Shown: piece after piece, positions 1 to 8,784 of the stretch
How positions within the stretch are numbered: the stretch's first letter is position 1
Layout: every line of letters starts with the position of its first letter
NCBI RefSeq assembly: GCF_011762125.1
Contig: NZ_JAASQN010000001.1
Span: 372,001-436,000, forward strand
Direction: 5' to 3'
DNA length: 64,000 bases
Origin: Sphingopyxis panaciterrae
Lineage (GTDB): Bacteria; Pseudomonadota; Alphaproteobacteria; Sphingomonadales; Sphingomonadaceae
The notes under the pieces: generated by a model
Told to the model about the DNA's origin: nothing
The model's database searches: none
What the model saw: the letters and a program-made list of their open reading frames with translations, nothing else
Translations under genes and position numbers: made by a program

Positions 1-1200
1 TTCAGCGGGATCGTGCTCGATAGCTGGTCGGGGGTCGGCGCGCTTAGCATGCTGCTGTTTATCCTCTACGGGGTCCCGATCATCCTCGTCCTCGCGGTGC
101 CCGAACGCGAGCCCTGGCCCGTGCGCCTGATCGATGCCGCGCTGGCACTGGCGCTCGGTTATCTGTTCTTCCGGCACACCTTTGCGCTCGCGTCGATGGC
201 GGACACGAGCGCGGCGAACGTCGTCAGCCTGCGGCTGATGTTCGACATCGAAAACCTCTATATCGTCCTGTTCGCCCTGATCCGCTTTCATGCGAGCGCC
301 AATTCCGCACAGCGCGCCTTTTTCGGCAGTCTTGCGATATATGCGCTGCTTTATCTGGCGACCGCTGCCTTCATCAATCACCTGCATTCGGACGTCTATT
401 ACGGACAATGGCCCGACCTGGCGATCGGGCTGCCCTTCCTGATCCTCGCGGGGCTCGCGCTGGCGGAAAGCGGCGGGGCGGTGTCACGTGCCTCGCGCGG
501 GTTCGAACAGGTGGTGCGGGCGGGCGGTCCGTTGATGCTTCCCGCGACCCTGCTGACCGTTTCGGCGGTGCTCGTCCGCACCCATCCGCTCCACGCGATC
601 GCCGGCTGTGCCGCGGCGATCCTTGGCTATGGCCTGCGCACCATCTGGGTGCAGGTCCGCCACCTCGACGTCCATGACCGGCTCGAGCGGCTGACCCTCG
701 TCGATCCGCTGACCGGACTGGGCAACCGCCGGCAATTCGACGACAGCCTGCGCCGCGAATGGGCGCGGGCGCGGCGGACGGGGCAGGGGGTCGCGCTGCT
801 GATGATCGACGTCGATCATTTCAAAATGCTCAACGATGCCTATGGTCACCCCGTCGGCGATCGGCGGTTGCACGAGGTCGCCGAGGCGCTCGCTGGATGC
901 GCGACGCGCGGCGCGGATATTGTCGTGCGCTATGGCGGCGAGGAATTTGCCGCGATCGTGCCCGCGGTGACGCCGGAGCAGGCGACGCTGCTCGCCGAGG
1001 TCATGCGCATCGCGGTCGAGCGGCTGGATCTGCCGTCCCCGGCACCCGCCGGGCGGGTCACCGTCAGCATCGGGGTCGGCCATATCGATCATGTCGCGGG
1101 CGACGACGTCGCCGCACTGACCGCGGCCGCCGATGCGGCGCTCTACGAAGCGAAGCAGCGCGGCCGCAACCGGACGATGGCGCACGCCGCGGCGCGCTAG
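1..1200 (+). CDS. GGDEF diguanylate cyclase with N-terminal membrane domain, 5' end cut by window edge
   Basis: The frame is open to the left edge, so the first codons are missing or the start is a GTG at 13. The first ~200 residues hold about six hydrophobic segments and look like an unclassified membrane sensor. The last ~170 residues are a GGDEF domain: DPLTGLGNRR opens it, the signature is GGEEF near residue 308, and an RxxD inhibitory site (RGAD) sits exactly five residues before it. The intact signature and I-site imply an active, feedback-inhibited enzyme making cyclic di-GMP from two GTP at the inner membrane. No EAL or HD-GYP domain is present. It stands alone and its input signal cannot be read from the sequence. 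Confidence 0.93.
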   Translation, partial: FSGIVLDSWSGVGALSMLLFILYGVPIILVLAVPEREPWPVRLIDAALALALGYLFFRHTFALASMADTSAANVVSLRLMFDIENLYIVLFALIRFHASANSAQRAFFGSLAIYALLYLATAAFINHLHSDVYYGQWPDLAIGLPFLILAGLALAESGGAVSRASRGFEQVVRAGGPLMLPATLLTVSAVLVRTHPLHAIAGCAAAILGYGLRTIWVQVRHLDVHDRLERLTLVDPLTGLGNRRQFDDSLRREWARARRTGQGVALLMIDVDHFKMLNDAYGHPVGDRRLHEVAEALAGCATRGADIVVRYGGEEFAAIVPAVTPEQATLLAEVMRIAVERLDLPSPAPAGRVTVSIGVGHIDHVAGDDVAALTAAADAALYEAKQRGRNRTMAHAAAR

Positions 1201-1231
1201 ATTTTTGGCCGGCGGGCCGTCGCCGGCACCG

Positions 1232-1612
1232 TCATCTTCTCGCCTGGCCGTCGACGCTCCAGATACCGGCGCCGCGGGTCGCGATGAACAGGAAGATGAA
1301 GCAGTACAGCACCGCCGCCTCGCCGCCGTTGACGATGGGATAAAGGCTCTTGCTGCCATGGGCGATCCAGTACGCCGCGGCCGCCATGCCGCTGGCGATG
1401 AACGCGGCGGGGCGGGTGAACAGGCCGATGATGATCAGCCCGCCCGCGACCAGCTCGATGGTGCCCGCCGCTTGCAGCAGCGGATTGAGCGGCATCGGAA
1501 AGGCCACCGGAAAGCCGAAGAATTTCTGGACGCCATGCGCCAGGAAGAGCAGGCCCGCGACGATGCGCAGCAGTGCATAGGCCTGTTCGCCAAATCCATC
1601 GAGAAACTTCAT
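1232..1612 (-). CDS. DoxX family membrane protein
   Basis: This 126-residue protein has four hydrophobic segments. It starts with the family-typical N-terminus (LLRIVAGLLFLAHGVQKFFG), in which a helix is followed by HGxQKxFG. DoxX-family proteins are small inner membrane proteins linked to quinone or thiol redox chemistry; the exact role here is unknown. The gene is divergent from the AhpD-like gene at 1819 and shares its 206-bp upstream region, which suggests a link to the same ECF41-controlled stress response. I saw no ECF41-type promoter reading toward this gene, so joint regulation is only inferred. Confidence 0.85.
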   Translation of the reverse strand: MKFLDGFGEQAYALLRIVAGLLFLAHGVQKFFGFPVAFPMPLNPLLQAAGTIELVAGGLIIIGLFTRPAAFIASGMAAAAYWIAHGSKSLYPIVNGGEAAVLYCFIFLFIATRGAGIWSVDGQARR

Positions 1613-1759
1613 CGATAATCCCCTCCAGTGAAAGACGGGGCGATGCTAGTGCCGCTTCGCGGGCTGTCAAAGCCATTGTCCGAAACATATCGTTTCCAGA
1701 GGGATGCCCCGGCCGCGACCGGAAAAAACCGGGCGCCGCCGGAATTTTTTCCGGGCCCA

Positions 1760-1786
1760 TGTCACATCTCCCGATCCTGTTTCGTC
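1760..1786 (+). promoter_or_regulatory. ECF41-type sigma factor promoter
   Basis: The sequence TGTCACA (1760-1766), a 16-base spacer and CGTC (1783-1786) match the published ECF41 -35 and -10 consensus exactly. The -10 element ends 32 bases before the ATG at 1819, a normal leader length. It lies directly before the carboxymuconolactone-decarboxylase-like gene whose partner encodes an ECF41 sigma factor, so autoregulation of the pair is likely. Confidence 0.85.
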
Positions 1787-1818
1787 ATGCAGGTACAACC
1801 GAACAAAGGAGACATGAC

Positions 1819-2277
1819 ATGACGCAGGTAACCGACCCCTTCGCCGCCTCGCCGCAGCTGATGAAGCAGTGGATGGCGGTCAGCCTCGCCGCGCAGAACA
1901 GCCTCGAGCCGAGCCTGATCGAGCTGGTCAAGATCCGCTCCTCGATCCTCAACGCCTGCGCCAACTGCATCAATATGCACACCATCGAGGCGCGCGCGAA
2001 GGGCGAGAGCGAGCAGCGCATCTATCTGCTCGCGGCCTGGCATGAAGCACCCGTCTACACACCGCGCGAACGCGCCGCGCTCGCCTGGACCGATGCCTTG
2101 ACGCGCCTGTCGCAAGGGCACACACAAAAGGCGGCGAAGGCCGGGCTCGAAGCGCATTTCACGCCGGAGGAACAGATGAACCTCACCGTGATGATCAACA
2201 TCATCAATGGCTGGAACCGCATCGCGGTCGGCTTCGACCTCTGGTACGAGGGCGGCGCGCCGGCGAAGGCCGCCTGA
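1819..2277 (+). CDS. Carboxymuconolactone decarboxylase / AhpD-like protein (ECF41-associated COE)
   Basis: The 152-residue product has the CMD/AhpD core with the redox motif CANC followed by xxMH (ACANCINMHT), the CxxC-xxxH arrangement of alkylhydroperoxidase-like proteins. The start at 1819 is chosen because AAAGGAG lies 8-14 bases upstream; longer readings back to 1573 run through the promoter and are rejected. Genes of the COE group (carboxymuconolactone decarboxylases, oxidoreductases, epimerases) are the standard neighbours and targets of ECF41 sigma factors. The stop overlaps the start of the sigma gene (TGATG), so the two are translationally coupled. The physiological substrate is unknown; an organic peroxide is one possibility. 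Confidence 0.92.
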   Translation: MTQVTDPFAASPQLMKQWMAVSLAAQNSLEPSLIELVKIRSSILNACANCINMHTIEARAKGESEQRIYLLAAWHEAPVYTPRERAALAWTDALTRLSQGHTQKAAKAGLEAHFTPEEQMNLTVMINIINGWNRIAVGFDLWYEGGAPAKAA

Positions 2278-3152
2278 TGACGGGCGAAGGCATCCCCGGC
2301 GAAACGGGTGCGGCGGATGCGGCGGTCAGTTTCGACCCGCTGCGCCCCCTCCTGATCCGCGTCGCCTACCGCATGCTCGGATCGGTCGCCGATGCCGAGG
2401 ATGTGGTGCAGGATGCCTTCATCCGCTGGCTCGGCACCGACCGTAGCGAGGTGCGCGAGCCCGCGGCCTTCCTGCGGCGGACGGTGACGCGGCTGTGTCT
2501 CGACCAGCTCAAGTCGGCGCGGCGCCATCGCGAAACCTATGTTGGCCCCTGGCTTCCCGACCCGCTCGTCGAGGAGGAGGAAGAGGACGACGTCACGCTG
2601 CCGCTGATGCTGGCGCTCGAACGCCTCTCGCCTCTGGAGCGCGCCGCCTTTCTCCTCCACGATGTCTTCGGCGTCGGTCTGGACGAGGTCGCGGCGACGA
2701 TCCGGCGCGAGCCTGCGGCAACGCGCCAGCTCGCCGCGCGGGCCCGTGCGCATGTCCGCGAAGCGCGCCCGCGCTACAGGCTCGAAAAGGCGCACGGCAT
2801 GGAAATCGCCAACGCCTTTTTCGCCGCTTCGCGGAGCGGCGACATGGGGGCGCTCGGCGCCTTGCTCGCTGCCGATGTCGGCATGTGGTCCGACGGCGGC
2901 GGCAAACGCCCCGCCGCGCTGATCCCGGTGCTCGGCTTCGACACCGTGATGAAGCTCCATCGCAGCCTGGCCGTGATGTTCGGCAAATATGGCTCGACGC
3001 TCGTTCACGCCGGCATGATCAACGGCCTGCCGGGTTTCGTGACGCGCGAGGCCGACGGCGAGCTTCAGACGACGGCGCTGGAGATCGAGGACGGGCGGGT
3101 TACCGCCATTTATGTCATGCGCAACCCCGACAAGCTGCGGCATGTGCATTGA
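2277..3152 (+). CDS. ECF41-family RNA polymerase sigma factor with fused SnoaL-like domain
   Basis: The 291-residue protein has sigma region 2 (LIRVAYRMLGSVADAEDVVQ) and region 4 (ERAAFLLHDVFGVGLDEVA), then a ~120-residue SnoaL-like C-terminal domain. Three ECF41 hallmarks are visible: WLPDP near residue 91, DGGGK near 206, and NPDKL at the C-terminus. In studied ECF41 proteins the C-terminal domain replaces an anti-sigma factor and both inhibits and supports activity; none is encoded nearby. It overlaps the COE gene by one base and should read the promoter at 1760-1786. The name SigJ is used for relatives. The activating signal is unknown. Confidence 0.95.
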   Translation: MTGEGIPGETGAADAAVSFDPLRPLLIRVAYRMLGSVADAEDVVQDAFIRWLGTDRSEVREPAAFLRRTVTRLCLDQLKSARRHRETYVGPWLPDPLVEEEEEDDVTLPLMLALERLSPLERAAFLLHDVFGVGLDEVAATIRREPAATRQLAARARAHVREARPRYRLEKAHGMEIANAFFAASRSGDMGALGALLAADVGMWSDGGGKRPAALIPVLGFDTVMKLHRSLAVMFGKYGSTLVHAGMINGLPGFVTREADGELQTTALEIEDGRVTAIYVMRNPDKLRHVH

Positions 3153-3468
3153 GGCGGATTTCGGCCGGAAGCGGACGTTCCCCATTTCGTCACCCGGACT
3201 TGATCCGGGGTCCCGCTTGACTTCGAAACCTGCGTTACCTTCAAAAAAGCGGGATCCCGGGTCAAGCCCGGGATGACGAAGATGTGTGGAGCTCATGGCC
3301 GTTCCTCACCCCAAAACCGACAGCCGCCCGCACCAACTTTTCGCTGTCCTACATCGTAGCGCCGTTATAGCGTCGCGCCATGATTGCCTACCCGCCTTTT
3401 CCCCGCGAAACGCGATTCCAGTGTGAAGTTGCGCAGTTTTCCGCCGATTTTCTGCGTGGCGTCGCGCC
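3153..3468. other. Intergenic region with head-to-head REP-like pair
   Basis: No convincing gene is present. The stretch has the AGCGGACGTTC motif near 3171-3181 and a palindromic pair at 3188-3279. The remaining ~190 bases before ybeY show no clear promoter. Confidence 0.7.
3188..3279. repeat. REP-like inverted pair, copy 1
   Basis: Two hairpin units face each other: CGTCACCCGGACTTGATCC at the left and the matching arm ending GCCCGGGATGACG at the right, separated by about 35 bases. The same unit recurs at 5004, 8143 and 22728. Such hairpin pairs are typical intergenic REP/BIME-type elements, which can stabilise or end transcripts. Confidence 0.85.
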
Positions 3469-3990
3469 ATGCTGAGCGTCGAAACCCACGCCGCCACCCC
3501 ATGGCCCGATGCCATCGACTGGGAAGCGCGGGCAGGCGAGGCGGCGGCCGCCGCGCTGGCGCTCACGCCCTATGCTTCGCTTGCCGACGCGGCGCCGCTC
3601 GTCGAAATCGCGATCCGGCTGACCGGCGATGCCGAGGTTCACGCGCTCAACCGCGATTTTCGCGGCAAGGACAAGCCGACCAATGTGCTGTCCTTCCCGC
3701 AGGTGCAGGATGATCTGCTCGAAGGGCTGTCGAACAGCGATGCCAAAGAAACCGGGGGGGGCGAGATTTTACTCGGCGACATCGTGCTCGCGCGCGAAAC
3801 CTGCGCGCGCGAAGCCGAAGAGAAGGGGGTTTCGCTGATCGATCATGCGACACACCTGATCGTCCACGGCACGCTCCACCTCGTCGGCTATGATCATATG
3901 GACGACGCGAGTGCCGCCGCGATGGAGGCATTGGAAGTGAAAGCGCTTGCATTGCTGGGCATCGCCAATCCATATGCGGACTTGGATTAA
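3469..3990 (+). CDS. ybeY: Endoribonuclease YbeY
   Basis: The 173-residue protein carries the UPF0054 metal-binding signature HGTLHLVGYDH at residues ~134-144, whose three histidines hold the zinc. KPTNVLSFP and a GDI motif are also in place. YbeY is a single-strand-specific RNase used in 16S rRNA 3'-end maturation and ribosome quality control. corC follows after only 20 bases, the usual alphaproteobacterial order. The usual upstream partner phoH is absent here, replaced by a REP pair and the ECF41 locus. An internal insertion-like segment (residues ~83-97, Ser/Asn/Asp-rich) lies before the GGGEILLGDI strand. Confidence 0.97.
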   Translation: MLSVETHAATPWPDAIDWEARAGEAAAAALALTPYASLADAAPLVEIAIRLTGDAEVHALNRDFRGKDKPTNVLSFPQVQDDLLEGLSNSDAKETGGGEILLGDIVLARETCAREAEEKGVSLIDHATHLIVHGTLHLVGYDHMDDASAAAMEALEVKALALLGIANPYADLD

Positions 3991-4010
3991 CTTGGGGAAA
4001 CACGACACAC

Positions 4011-4952
4011 ATGCCCGACGACCAGGGGTCTTCGAACCGATCGGAAGAGGACAGTAGGTCCGGCCTGCTGGCGGGCCTCAAGACATTGCTGTTCGGCGGC
4101 AACAACGAACCGTCGCTGCGCGAGCAGATCGAGGACGTGATCGACGAGGCCGAGGAAGAAGGACAGGAACGGCGCGGCAGCAGCATCGTCGGCGACCTGT
4201 CGCCCATCGAGCGCAAGATGCTGCGCAACCTCCTCCATTTCGGCGAGCAGACGGTCGACGATGTCGCGGTGCCGCGCGCCGACATCGTCGCGATCGCCGA
4301 AAGCGCAAGCTTTGCCGAAATCGTCGAGCAATTCGCCGAAGCCGGGCACAGCCGCCTGCCGGTCTATCGCGAAAATCTCGATGAAGTCGTGGGCATGATC
4401 CACGTCAAGGATGTGTTTGCGGTACTCGCCGAGGGCCGTGCCCCGCCGCCGCTCATCGACCTGATCCGCCAGCCGCTCTATGTCCCGCAGTCGATGGGCG
4501 TGCTCGACCTGCTCGCCGAAATGCGCGCCAAGCGCACCCATCTTGCGATCGTCATCGACGAATATTCGGGCACCGAGGGGCTGTTGACGATCGAGGATCT
4601 CGTCGAGGAAATCGTCGGCGAGATCGAGGACGAGCATGACGACGAACCCACCGCGCTCTTCGCGCCCGGCGACAATGGCTGCTGGGAGGTCGAAGCGCGC
4701 GCCGAACTCGACGATATCGGCGAGGCGATCGACGCGCGGCTCGCCGAGGTCGACGAGGATGTCGACACGCTCGGCGGGCTTGCCGCCGTGCTCGCCGGTC
4801 ATGTGCCCGAGGTCGGCGAAATCCTGCTCCACCCGAGCGGCTGGCGGATCGAGGTGACCGAGGCCGACGAGCGCCGCGTCCACCACCTGCGCCTGCACCC
4901 CCCGGTCGAGGTCGACCTGGAAGCCCCGTCGGAGCGCACCGAGGATTATTGA
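4011..4952 (+). CDS. corC: CBS-domain protein of the CorC/TlyC (HlyC) family
   Basis: The 313-residue protein lacks the DUF21 membrane domain and so is the soluble CorC type. A CBS pair spans roughly residues 80-200 (VPRADIVAI, GHSRLPVYRENLDEVVGMIHVKDV, LAIVIDEYSGTEGLLTIEDLVEEIVG). A transporter-associated CorC_HlyC domain follows at ~220-290. The family is linked to magnesium/cobalt efflux and adenosyl-ligand sensing; the older haemolysin name is not supported by sequence. The start at 4011 lies 20 bases after the ybeY stop, consistent with co-transcription. The N-terminal 20 residues are Ser/Asp-rich and probably disordered. Confidence 0.93.
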   Translation: MPDDQGSSNRSEEDSRSGLLAGLKTLLFGGNNEPSLREQIEDVIDEAEEEGQERRGSSIVGDLSPIERKMLRNLLHFGEQTVDDVAVPRADIVAIAESASFAEIVEQFAEAGHSRLPVYRENLDEVVGMIHVKDVFAVLAEGRAPPPLIDLIRQPLYVPQSMGVLDLLAEMRAKRTHLAIVIDEYSGTEGLLTIEDLVEEIVGEIEDEHDDEPTALFAPGDNGCWEVEARAELDDIGEAIDARLAEVDEDVDTLGGLAAVLAGHVPEVGEILLHPSGWRIEVTEADERRVHHLRLHPPVEVDLEAPSERTEDY

Positions 4953-5003
4953 CACGCCGGGGTCGCCCGCTGGTGGTGGCTGCTTTGGTTGAGATATCTC
5001 CTT

Positions 5004-5096
5004 CGTCACCCCGGACTTGATCCGGGGTCCCGCTTGATGCCGAAAACTGCCGGGTGCCAACAAAAGCGGGACCCCGGATCAAGTCCGGGGTGACGA
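5004..5096. repeat. REP-like inverted pair, copy 2
   Basis: The left unit begins CGTCACCCCGGACTTGATCC and the right unit is its near-perfect reverse complement ending GTCCGGGGTGACG, with ~30 bases between. It lies after corC and before an independently starting glycosyltransferase gene. Confidence 0.88.
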
Positions 5097-5179
5097 CGAA
5101 AAGTCACTTTCGGCTTTTCAAGCTAGCTCACCGTCCGCGCCGATTGCCTTTGCGCCGCGATCGGACTAGCTGAGGCCGG

Positions 5180-6337
5180 ATGGACGTTTCGGACCTTCGC
5201 ATCGCCCTCTTCAGCGGCAATTACAATATGACGGTCGATGGCGCGAACAAGGCGCTCAATCGCCTTGTCGGCTATCTTCTGTCGCAGGGTGCGGCAGTAC
5301 GCGTCTATTCGCCCACCGTCGCCAATCCCGATTTCGAGCCGACGGGCGATCTGGTCAGCGTGCCGTCGATGGCGATTCCCAATCGTCCCGAATATCGCAT
5401 CCCGCTGACCTTCTCGTCGCGGGTTCGCGAGGATATCACACGGTTCGCGCCGAATATCCTCCATATCTCCAGCCCCGACCGCGTATCGCGGCAGGCGGCG
5501 GCATGGGCGCGGCGGCGGCGAATTCCCGTCGCCTGCTCGGTGCACACGCGCTTCGAAACCTATTTTCGCTATTATAACCTGTCGTTCCTCGAACCGATCA
5601 TGGTCGCCTGGCTGCGCAAGCTCTACCGCAGATGCGACGCGCTGATCGCGCCGTCCGAAAGCTTTGCGCAGGTCCTGCGCCAGCAGCGGATGAACTATGA
5701 CATCGGCATCTGGACCCGCGGCGTCGAGCGCGACGTCTTCAACCCCGGGCGCCGCGACCTGACGTGGCGCCGCTCGTGGGGCATCGCTGACGAAACGCCC
5801 GCGATCGCCTTCCTCGGGCGGCTGGTGATGGAAAAGGGCCTCGACGTCTTCGCCGATGCGATCGACCAGCTCGGCCGCCGCGGCGTCCCGCACGATGTCG
5901 TCGTGATCGGCGAAGGGCCGGCGGGCGAATGGTTCGAATCGCGGCTGCCGCGCGCCAAATTCGTCGGTTTCCAGGGCGGCGAGAATCTCGCCCGCGCGCT
6001 GGCGTCATGCGACATGCTGTTCAATCCGTCGGTTACCGAAACCTTTGGCAACGTCACGCTCGAGGCGATGGCGTGCGGGCTGCCGGTCGTCGCGGCGCGG
6101 GCTACGGGCAGTGCGAGCATCGTCAAGCATGGCCAGACCGGCTATCTCGTCTCGCCGGGTTCGATCACCAGCTTTGCCGACGATCTCGAAAATTATTGCC
6201 GCGACACCGCCTTGCGTGCGGCACATGGTGCCGCGGCCTTGCAGGAAAGCACCACCTATCAGTGGGACGCGATCAACCAGACGGTCGCCGATACCTATGT
6301 GCGGCTGATCCGGCAGAAACAGCGGCACGGGGGCTGA
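5180..6337 (+). CDS. GT4-family glycosyltransferase
   Basis: The 385-residue protein has the two Rossmann-like halves of GT-B enzymes. The N-terminal half begins LRIALFSGNYNMTVDGANK. The C-terminal half includes FLGRLVMEKGLDVFADAI and the E-x7-E sugar-nucleotide motif (E287 to E295, ETFGNVTLE). It resembles GT4 mannosyl- or glucosyltransferases acting on glycolipids, but donor and acceptor cannot be read from sequence. No signal peptide is seen, so it acts on the cytoplasmic face. rarA begins 7 bases after the stop, so they probably share a transcript although their roles are unrelated. Confidence 0.92.
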   Translation: MDVSDLRIALFSGNYNMTVDGANKALNRLVGYLLSQGAAVRVYSPTVANPDFEPTGDLVSVPSMAIPNRPEYRIPLTFSSRVREDITRFAPNILHISSPDRVSRQAAAWARRRRIPVACSVHTRFETYFRYYNLSFLEPIMVAWLRKLYRRCDALIAPSESFAQVLRQQRMNYDIGIWTRGVERDVFNPGRRDLTWRRSWGIADETPAIAFLGRLVMEKGLDVFADAIDQLGRRGVPHDVVVIGEGPAGEWFESRLPRAKFVGFQGGENLARALASCDMLFNPSVTETFGNVTLEAMACGLPVVAARATGSASIVKHGQTGYLVSPGSITSFADDLENYCRDTALRAAHGAAALQESTTYQWDAINQTVADTYVRLIRQKQRHGG

Positions 6338-6344
6338 GACCGCA

Positions 6345-7664
6345 ATGGCCAGCGACCTGTTCGGCGAAGATGTGCCCGCGCCGCCGGGCGGTGCCACGGG
6401 TCCGATACCGCTCGCCGAACGCCTGCGTCCGCGCATCCTTGCCGATGTCGTCGGGCAGGAGCATCTGACCGGTCCCGAGGGGGCGATCGGCCGGATGGTC
6501 GCGGCGGGGCAATTGTCTTCGATCATCCTCTGGGGGCCGCCGGGAACGGGCAAGACGACGATCGCGCGGCTGCTGGCCGAAGCGGTCGGCATGCGCTTTG
6601 CGCCGCTGTCGGCGGTCTTTTCGGGCGTCGCCGACCTCCGCCAAGCCTTTGCCGATGCCGAGAAGATGGCCGCGGCGGGCAAGCGGACGCTGCTTTTCGT
6701 CGACGAGATTCACCGTTTCAACCGCGCGCAGCAGGACGGCTTTCTGCCCTATGTCGAGCGCGGCACCGTGGTGCTCGTCGGCGCGACGACCGAAAATCCC
6801 AGCTTCGCGCTCAACGCCGCCTTGCTGTCGCGTGCGCAGGTGCTCGTACTGCAGCGGCTGGACGAAACGGCGCTTGTGACGCTGGTCGAACGCGCCGAGG
6901 CAGAGGTCGGTCGCGCGCTGCCGGTGACCGACGATGCCCGCGCCGGATTGATCGCCAGCGCTGACGGCGACGGCCGGTTCCTGCTCAATCAGGTCGAAAC
7001 ATTGTTTTCCGCGGCGATCGAAACCCCGCTCGATCCAGCCGAACTCGCGCAATTCCTTCATCGCCGCATGCCGGTCTATGACAAGGATCGCGACGGCCAT
7101 TACAATCTGATCTCGGCGCTCCACAAGGCGCTGCGCGGTTCGGATCCGCAGGCGGCGCTCTATTATATGGCGCGCATGCTCGTCGCGGGGGAGGAGCCGC
7201 TTTATGTGCTCCGCCGCCTCGTCCGCTTCGCGAGCGAGGATGTCGGGCTGGCCGACCCGCAGGCGCTCGTCCAATGCCTCGCGGCGAAGGACGCCTATCA
7301 GTTCCTCGGTTCGCCCGAGGGTGAACTGGCGATCGTCCAGGCGTGCCTCTATCTGGCAACTGCGCCCAAATCGAACGCCGCCTATGCTGCGCAAAAGGCG
7401 GCGTTTGCATCGGCGCGCGACACCGGCAGCCTCGCGCCGCCCGCCAATATCCTCAACGCCCCGACCAAGCTGATGAAGGACCTCGGCTATGGCGCGGGTT
7501 ATGAATATGACCATGATGCCGAGGGCGGTTTTTCGGGCGCCGACTATTGGCCCGAGGGCATGGGCGCGCAGACCTATTACCGGCCGACCGATCGCGGGTT
7601 CGAAAAGCGCATCGCCGAACGCATCGCCTGGTGGGACGAACAGCGCCGGACCCGGAACGGGTGA
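6345..7664 (+). CDS. rarA: Replication-associated recombination protein RarA (MgsA), AAA+ ATPase
   Basis: The 439-residue length, Walker A (GPPGTGKTT, residues 64-72), Walker B with DEIHRFN, sensor TTENPSF and the conserved C-terminal stretch GYGAGYEYDHDAE identify RarA. This clamp-loader-related ATPase acts at stalled replication forks and binds SSB. The stop overlaps the start of the next gene as TGATG, so the two are translationally coupled. Confidence 0.97.
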   Translation: MASDLFGEDVPAPPGGATGPIPLAERLRPRILADVVGQEHLTGPEGAIGRMVAAGQLSSIILWGPPGTGKTTIARLLAEAVGMRFAPLSAVFSGVADLRQAFADAEKMAAAGKRTLLFVDEIHRFNRAQQDGFLPYVERGTVVLVGATTENPSFALNAALLSRAQVLVLQRLDETALVTLVERAEAEVGRALPVTDDARAGLIASADGDGRFLLNQVETLFSAAIETPLDPAELAQFLHRRMPVYDKDRDGHYNLISALHKALRGSDPQAALYYMARMLVAGEEPLYVLRRLVRFASEDVGLADPQALVQCLAAKDAYQFLGSPEGELAIVQACLYLATAPKSNAAYAAQKAAFASARDTGSLAPPANILNAPTKLMKDLGYGAGYEYDHDAEGGFSGADYWPEGMGAQTYYRPTDRGFEKRIAERIAWWDEQRRTRNG

Positions 7665-8017
7665 TGGCGCCGGCGTTCGACAACTGGGATGATGTGGTCG
7701 CCTTCGCCTGCGCGCTTCCCGATGTCGAAATGCTTTCCTTCTACGGCACCCCCTGTCCCAAGCTGAACGGCAAGGCACTCGCATCGCCTGGGCGCGAGGC
7801 GGGGAGCTTCGCCGTCATGTGCAAGCCCGACGAGAAGGAAATCCTGCTCGAAACCGACCCCGATACCTTCTGGCAGACGCCGCATTACGAAGGCTGGCAC
7901 GCGCTGCTCGTTCGCTTCGGCTCGGACGATCCCGAACGCGTCGCCACTGTCATCCGCCGCGCCTGGTGGGGCCGCGCGAAAAAAGCGCAGCGCCTGACTT
8001 TCAGCGAGCGGCCCTGA
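7664..8017 (+). CDS. MmcQ/YjbR family protein
   Basis: The 117-residue protein begins at an ATG that shares one base with the rarA stop. It fits the MmcQ/YjbR fold: FDNWDDVVAFACALPDVEM near the start, a central FAVMCKPDEKE strand and a C-terminal IRRAWWGRAKK. The family fold is DNA-binding-like, but its function is not established. The coupling with rarA makes a DNA-maintenance role possible; this is inference only. Confidence 0.85.
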   Translation: MAPAFDNWDDVVAFACALPDVEMLSFYGTPCPKLNGKALASPGREAGSFAVMCKPDEKEILLETDPDTFWQTPHYEGWHALLVRFGSDDPERVATVIRRAWWGRAKKAQRLTFSERP

Positions 8018-8142
8018 GAGAAGGGCGGCATGCTCGCGTCTTCGCGGTGATACGCCTTCATTTTATGACGATGATATCGTTTGCCAATCCAGGAAATGAT
8101 GACGGCATTGGGGTGGGGAGCGGGCGTTGCTTCGCCCATCCT

Positions 8143-8237
8143 CGTCATCCCGGGCTTGACCCGGGATCCCGCTTTTCTTGGGGAGCACCGGCATTTTTCG
8201 AGATCAAGCGGGACCCCGGATCAAGTCCGGGATGACG
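8143..8237. repeat. REP-like inverted pair, copy 3
   Basis: The left arm CGTCATCCCGGGCTTGACCC is a diverged form of the unit seen at 3188 and 5004; the right arm ends AAGTCCGGGATGACG. It lies between the convergent MmcQ-like and GFA genes and could end transcription from either side. AACGTCCGG follows at 8244. Confidence 0.85.
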
Positions 8238-8294
8238 ATGAAGGGAACGTCCGGAAGCGGAGGCTGCTTTGCGGCTTTTCTTGTTCTGCAAACG

Positions 8295-8705
8295 TCAGCC
8301 CGGATAGCGTTCGAACGCCGGCATCTGGTCCAGCTTTTCCATCCAGCCGATGCGTTCGGCGGTCTGGATCTGCACCTGCGCCGGGATCAGGTCGGGGTCG
8401 TCGAGCGTCGCGGTCTGGACATCGATCTGACCCGGAAAGATCGCCTCGTTGGTGTAGAAAAGCCCGGTGCCGCAATGGCCGCAGAAGTGGCGGCGGCCAT
8501 GCTCCGACGACGCATAGATTTTCGGCTCGCCGGCCATTTCGAGCGCGTCGCGGCTCACCAGCCCCCAGCCGACCAGCGGCGCGCCCGAATGGCGCCGGCA
8601 GTCCTGGCAATGGCACAGCGCATGATGCTCGACCGCGGTCGGCATCGAATAGCGGATCGCGCCGCAATGGCATTGACCGGTGGCGCGAGTGGCAGAATCA
8701 TTCAT
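8295..8705 (-). CDS. GFA-domain (CENP-V/GFA) zinc protein
   Basis: The 136-residue protein has the GFA zinc ligands in order: CHCGAIRY, CHCQDCRR and CGHCGTGLF. The start at 8705 follows a GGAGAGCC ribosome site; an upstream reading to 8882 has none. Named after a glutathione-dependent formaldehyde-activating enzyme, most members have no known activity, so only a zinc-bound small-molecule or thiol function is inferred. It appears monocistronic. Confidence 0.9.
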   Translation of the reverse strand: MNDSATRATGQCHCGAIRYSMPTAVEHHALCHCQDCRRHSGAPLVGWGLVSRDALEMAGEPKIYASSEHGRRHFCGHCGTGLFYTNEAIFPGQIDVQTATLDDPDLIPAQVQIQTAERIGWMEKLDQMPAFERYPG

Positions 8706-8784
8706 GTGGCTCTCCTCTTTATCAGGAGAACATAACATAAACATTTTGCCAAAAGCAATTACCTGCCGGGTCAATCGCCCCCAG

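Noticed and set aside
5123..5893. Open antisense frame over the glycosyltransferase gene
   Set aside because: It overlaps a well-supported gene and has low-complexity composition typical of shadow frames.
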